Under the pieces are notes generated by a model. It was not told the origin of the DNA. It ran no database searches and saw nothing but the letters and a program-made list of their open reading frames with translations. Source: Aurelia coerulea (taxonomy: Eukaryota > Cnidaria > Scyphozoa > Semaeostomeae > Ulmaridae). From it: DNA of 64,000 nucleotides. Numbering within the stretch: the first letter of the stretch is position 1; every line of letters begins with the position of its first letter. Location: the NCBI GenBank assembly GCA_039566865.1, contig CM076960.1, forward strand, positions 12,810,501 through 12,874,500, written 5' to 3'. This document shows, in pieces, positions 59,617 through 64,000 of the stretch. The position numbers were made by a program, and so were the translations under genes.

Positions 59617-61183
59617 AGGTGTTGTGGTGCAGTGGTGTAATCCTCTGATTTTGCAGCTAGAAGCCAGTCGGACAGGGTTCGATCCCAGGTAAACCCACCA
59701 CTTGATCGGCAGGAAAAGAGATCGCAAACTAGATTAGGTCTTCTCAAGATAAGGCTCAAATCCTTACTGGTTGCCATAGCATGCGGAAATCATCCAATTT
59801 CATGCTAATCAGCCAATGAGATCGCCGCATTTTAACACCTGGAGACAAAATCGGTCGTTTGAGGTGAATTTTCTAGTACCCTCACAAAAACTGAAATAGA
59901 TGCTAAAATACTTCACTTACTTGCAATTTTTTTTGATAAATCAATTGTAGGGATGTCCGTCCAGAGTTGTTCACATGTTTAGGCACATAGTTTGTTTGGG
60001 TATGGAGCTGCGTTCATTTTCCGATCGAAGAACATTCACCTTCGTTCAAATATCTATAGAAATCGCTACAAATGAGATATACAGATAAGAATTTCAGCGA
60101 TTATGCATACAGACCTGAGCAATACCCCAAACTCCTTCACTTCTATCAGATAAAAAAAATGGAGGCAATTTCTAATGATTCCTGGCAGACACATCATTTG
60201 TCCTCACTTAAAACTCATTCCATTGCACTGACAAATTATGGTAAAATTCTTGAGCTAAATAATTCACTTACCAATAACTCAGACATCAATATGACTTCGT
60301 TTGCCTTTTTTAATGCAGCAAAATCTTATAATCAGAAATGTGTTGAAATATTCACGAATGCCTTGCTCAAGCGCATGGAATCGTTCTGTAGAAATTTTCT
60401 GTCATGCAAGACTTTTGTGATACAATGTCAAAGCTCGCTGTTTGTTGTTTGAAGCACAGAAACTGTGCAGATAAAAATATGAACTGAGGAAAGTTTTTGC
60501 AACTCATCAACAAATGGTTGTTTCTTATAAAATTTTGCTGCAGTAAATAAGGCAAACGAAGTCAATTGATGTCTGAGTCATTGGTCAGTGAATTATTTAG
60601 CTCACAAATTTTACCATAACTTTTGAAGTGCAATGGAATGAGTTTGAAGTGACGAAAAGCTTAGGCCCAAATGATGTGTCTGCCAGAAATCATCAGAAAT
60701 TGTCTCCAATTTTGAGATATGATAGAAGTGAAGGAGGTTGGGTTATTGCTCAGGTCAGTATGCATAATCGCTGAAATTCTTATCTGCATATCTCATTTGT
60801 AACGATTTCTGTAGATATTTGAACGAAGGTCAATATTCTTCGATCGGAAAATGAACGCAACTCCAGCCCAAAACAAGCTATGTGCCTAAACATGTAAACA
60901 ACTCTGGATGGACATCCCTACAACTGATTATCAAAAATATTGCAAATAAGTGAAGTATTTTAGCATCCATTTCAATTTTTATGAGGGAACTAGAAAATTC
61001 ACCTCAAACGACCGATTTTGTCTCCAGGGGTTAGAAAGCGGCGATCTCATTGGCTGATTAGCATGAAATTGGATGATTTCTGCATGCTCTGGCAACCAGT
61101 AAGGATTTGAGTCTTAGCTTGGTCTTCTCTACTTCTGCGCTCCCAATCGGCGCAAAAAGCCATAACCTCACCTTCACCTTCAG
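59617..61183 (+). mobile_element. tRNA-derived SINE, split by a foldback element
   Basis: The head has the B-box GGTTCGATCCC and the body has ctagattaggtcttctc. The sequence then jumps at 59745 to 61130, where it continues tacttctgcgctcccaatcg and ends caccttcaccttcag. Joined, it is collinear with the 188-bp SINE at 27496-27683. The interruption is the element at 59746-61120. Confidence 0.82.
59746..61120. mobile_element. 1375-bp foldback transposon with 9-bp duplication
   Basis: The ends AAGATAAGGCTCAAATCC and the complement of AAGCTAAGACTCAAATCC are inverted. The arms are about 600 bp each and pair almost throughout, around a roughly 170-nt unpaired centre (about 60345-60512). GGTCTTCTC lies on both sides (59737-59745 and 61121-61129). 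The SINE it entered is known independently from 27496, so the 9-bp duplication is well supported. A 9-bp duplication with very long inverted repeats is typical of Mutator-like (MULE) foldback elements. No transposase is present. Confidence 0.88.
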
Positions 61184-61397
61184 GTCAATGAAGCATAGCA
61201 TGGGCTGGGCCTACAAATTACTACCTTTTTCTCACAAATAATTTACTCGAGCGAACTTAGGTAATTCCACATTCTTGAAGAGAAAGAAATTTCGATATCA
61301 TCATTGCATTTAACTTTGGAATAACAATGTTAATAAAATAAAGAGTTAAAAAAAGACTGACGTCGCTTGCCTCAATCTTCAACTTCTTTTCAAACTA

Positions 61398-62024
61398 CCG
61401 GGTGAACCAGAAAAAAGTTCCCACTTTTGAAAATTCATAGCATCAAGAGTACTGGATGGATAGGAATAAATCAATATTTGCTTGACAGCCAAAAGATTGA
61501 AGTATTTTTGTGATTTTTCTCGCCTTCTTACGAGCACTGGAAAAATTGGTAAATTCAAGTTTACGAAAACTTTGTGGTTGCAAAATGACTGAAAAAGGCC
61601 TAAAATACTTGATCAAATCATAAAGGACTCCTAGCTCAGAACAACAGAGAAAATGCAGCTTTTCATGGGTGAGAGATATCGTCTGCACATTTATTGCCAT
61701 GAGATTGAAAATCTTTAGTATCTGTTTGAGAATCTATTTCTCATAACTCTTGAGAGAGGTGAAACGCCCGTGCGTATTGTTCTGTATGAGGAGAGTCCAA
61801 ACGATTTGATCAAGTATTTTAGGCCCTTGTCAGTCATTTTGCAACCATGAAATTTTTGTAAAGTTGAATTTACCTATATTTGCAGTGCTCGTAAGAAGAC
61901 GAGAAAAATCACAAAAATGCTTCGATCTTTTGGCTTTTAACTATAAGTTAAATCATTCAAATCCATGAAGGACTTGTGGTGCTACTAACTTTCGAAAGTG
62001 GGAACTTTTTTCTGGCTCACCCGG
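61398..62024. mobile_element. TA-flanked palindromic MITE (627 bp)
   Basis: The ends CCGGGTGAACCAGAAAAAAG and the complement of CCGGGTGAGCCAGAAAAAAG are inverted. TA flanks both sides (61396-61397 and 62025-62026). The arms share ttttgtgatttttctcg against cgagaaaaatcacaaaa and gcgagtgctcg-like cores. It is a different subfamily from the 23258/57337/58995 copies, judged by the interior. Confidence 0.86.
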
Positions 62025-62269
62025 TACATAACAGCAATTTAGAACCACCTATCAACCGAAATATAGAAGACCTTTCCAAGCTTTGCTCAAAATTGCTATC
62101 ATCCTTGTTTTCAGGAATGTAATTTCCGTAATCACCAGAATCAGGAGTTTTGTATCATGATCAAGCCCAGAATGTTTTATATTCTTGCTAGCTTTCAAGT
62201 GGAAACGACACCAAATTGCTAAATCATCCACCATGAGAGCAACAGACTTTTTCGTATCATCGTATTGTA

Positions 62270-62866
62270 CCGGGTGAGTAAAAAACGCCAGGCGTTTGAA
62301 AAGATACTGCTCCCTGAATATCAAGGTAATACTATTAAAAAAACTGTCCTGTTTCAATGCCGATATATTTAATTAGATTCAGTAATTTACCAGGCTTTGA
62401 TCAGTCATCCCTCCCCGTTGATATGGGAGGTTTTATGTAGAAAGCCCCTTTCAAAACCTGCCAAAACGAGCGAAAATGACGAGCAAAATTTCATGGTCTT
62501 CCTTCCTAACGAAAATGACACTTGCATGCAGTGGTGTATTTTGTCTTCTTGCGAGATTGAATCCCCCTGGATAAGTTATTTATACCAGGGGGAAGACTTT
62601 TAATCCTCCTTTGGGAATAGCCCATGCTAAAGGGTGTTCACGAAAATTTTTGTGTGATTTTAGCACGTTTTTAAAGGTTTGTGGAAGGGATTTTATGGAG
62701 AAAATCCCTTGTAAAATCTGAACGGATGACCGATTTCAGCCAGGAAAAATTCTAAAAATAATTGAACATGTTGTCTATTAAAATCAGATATTGCAAAATA
62801 TTATTGCATTGATACTTAAGGAGCAGTAGCCTTTCAAACAGCGTGCGTTTTTTCTGACTATCTCTG
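62270..62866. mobile_element. Foldback family F, copy 4
   Basis: The left end CCGGGTGAGTAAAAAACGCC and the complement of the right end (CAGAGATAGTCAGAAAAAAC) are diverged inverses. TA flanks both (62268-62269 and 62867-62868). The arms share atactgctccctgaatatcaa against ttgatacttaaggagcagtag, and agaaagcccctttcaaaacct. This copy shows that family F is also a TA-targeting, CCGGGTG-ended group. Confidence 0.75.
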
Positions 62867-64000
62867 TAAACCTTCATAAATTGAGGTTTCTTGACAAATC
62901 TATTGATTTTCCTCGATCAACTTGACATGTAGGCTGCTTTTTATGTTTGTCAAAGCTTGGGCAAAGCTTCCAGAAAACATAAACACGCTGTAGTTCTGAA
63001 AAAATGATGACAACAAAAATGCTCTCCTAGAATTATGCCAAAATTTCTCAAGTTCCATTCGAGCAACTCATTTGAAAGAAATCAGATTTAGATAAGTACG
63101 TTTGACTATCCAACCTCGAAATCTTTTGCAATGATCTTATCAGCATCCCAGCTTTTAAAGTCACGTGGTGTGCCCTCTGGACGAATTGTTCCAGTGATGA
63201 AGAGATAATCCCAATAGACTTATTTGCTTACCAGATTTTGAGATTTCCAGGGTAATTCCATATAGCTTCATCAGATGGATGTCAAGTCATGTTTGAGAAA
63301 TCTTCTTGAATTTTTTCTATAGCAAGGTAATGAGGAGTTGATCCTAGATATTTAATTTCAGCTCGATATCTCGTTTGGTTGACGAGCAATGATTTATTGA
63401 ACTTGTGGCCTATTTGTCAGTAAGGTGTCACTTTTCATGAGGCAGCATGTTTGAGACACAATAAAACCATAATAACATTTTTTTTTAGAACAGTTTCCAC
63501 TTTTCAGGTGCTTTATATAGTTGTAAGCTTCACGAAAAAGTCAAATTCCATGGAACTATCAAAATCGCTTGGATGTATAATTGCTTCAAAGTCACACAAC
63601 TCTCATTTGTTGATGTATAAGAAATGATGTAACCACATTTTTCGGTAATTATATTTTTAATACATAAATGCTGGCAATTTACAAGCTAGTGCCATGAAAC
63701 TGTGCCCTTTGAAGGATGGAATAAAAAATTAAACTGCATTGTTTCATACATCAATGTGTCCTGTTAAGGCCAATGCAGTATTGATTAGATTGCTCTAACC
63801 ATATGTTTTGGGGAATTTTGTCGACTTTCAAAAAATATTTTCAAGATTTTTGTTCAAGCGAAAATTTCTGAAGTTAGTTCTTTATAATGTGCACATGTGG
63901 AGGTATGCCTGAACGTTGAAAGAATCAATTTTATACTTTCATATGATGTATATTTAGCCCTTTCAAATGGCTCTAAATCAAAAATGGCGGATATATGTTC
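62867..64000. other. No gene recognised; possible coding relic at 63118-63210 (minus)
   Basis: On the minus strand, 63210-63118 reads DYLFITGTIRPEGTPRDFKS, then WDADKIIAKDFEV before a stop. I do not recognise it. A shorter relative lies near 46200-46090. It could be an exon of an unknown gene or a transposon relic. The upstream GFPT exons were sought here and not seen. Confidence 0.35.

Noticed and set aside
61443..61700. 85-codon minus frame as a gene
   Set aside because: It is inside the palindromic MITE at 61398-62024 and has no domain.

Overview
The window is eukaryotic and almost certainly from an invertebrate animal. It is AT-rich, has spliced genes with large GT-AG introns, and is crowded with non-LTR retrotransposons, SINEs and palindromic DNA transposons. 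The style of the LINEs (esterase ORF1, 2A-like peptide) and of the one host gene would fit a cnidarian such as an anthozoan. That assignment is an inference, not a match to a reference.

One conserved host gene is clear. Thirteen minus-strand exons between 22978 and 58958 join in phase into 542 codons of glutamine--fructose-6-phosphate aminotransferase (GFPT/GFAT), the enzyme that commits sugar to the hexosamine pathway. The exons cover the second half of the glutaminase domain, the linker, all of the first sugar-isomerase (SIS) domain and nearly all of the second. The roughly 130 N-terminal residues, with the catalytic cysteine, should lie beyond the right edge. The last exon (about 14 codons, with the conserved C-terminal lysine) was not found.

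The rest is mostly mobile DNA, much of it inside GFPT introns. LINE A (17119-22888, minus) keeps an ORF1, an endonuclease/reverse-transcriptase ORF2 broken by a single nonsense codon, a poly(A) tail, and a GDIEQNPGP 2A-like ribosome-skipping motif just before the endonuclease. LINE B (53470-57000, plus) has an SGNH-esterase ORF1 end and a heavily frameshifted ORF2. Shorter LINE pieces lie at 12330, 15092, 26570, 37700, 40706, 44245, 48230, 49340 and 51770. Two copies of a tRNA-derived SINE, one 5S-rRNA-derived SINE and two isolated tRNA-like sequences were also found.

The most distinctive feature is the number of foldback (long inverted repeat) elements. Seven start with a CCGGGTG-type end and mostly sit between TA dinucleotides, as Tc1/mariner-type MITEs do (13261, 23258, 42969, 52544, 57337, 58995, 61398). 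A second, related foldback family has four copies (34472, 44741, 51076, 62270). Others are an hAT-like MITE with an 8-bp duplication (14374), a 1.4-kb foldback with a 9-bp duplication inside a SINE (59746), palindromes at 30586, 57006, 16031 and 33680, and an element ending in a GACAATTGTAACAC motif (38141). Many are nested, so the order of insertion can be read.

Region by region: 1-17 kb holds repeats and relics with no recognised host gene; 17-23 kb is LINE A; 23-59 kb is the GFPT gene with repeat-filled introns; 59-64 kb is a nested SINE/foldback/MITE cluster.
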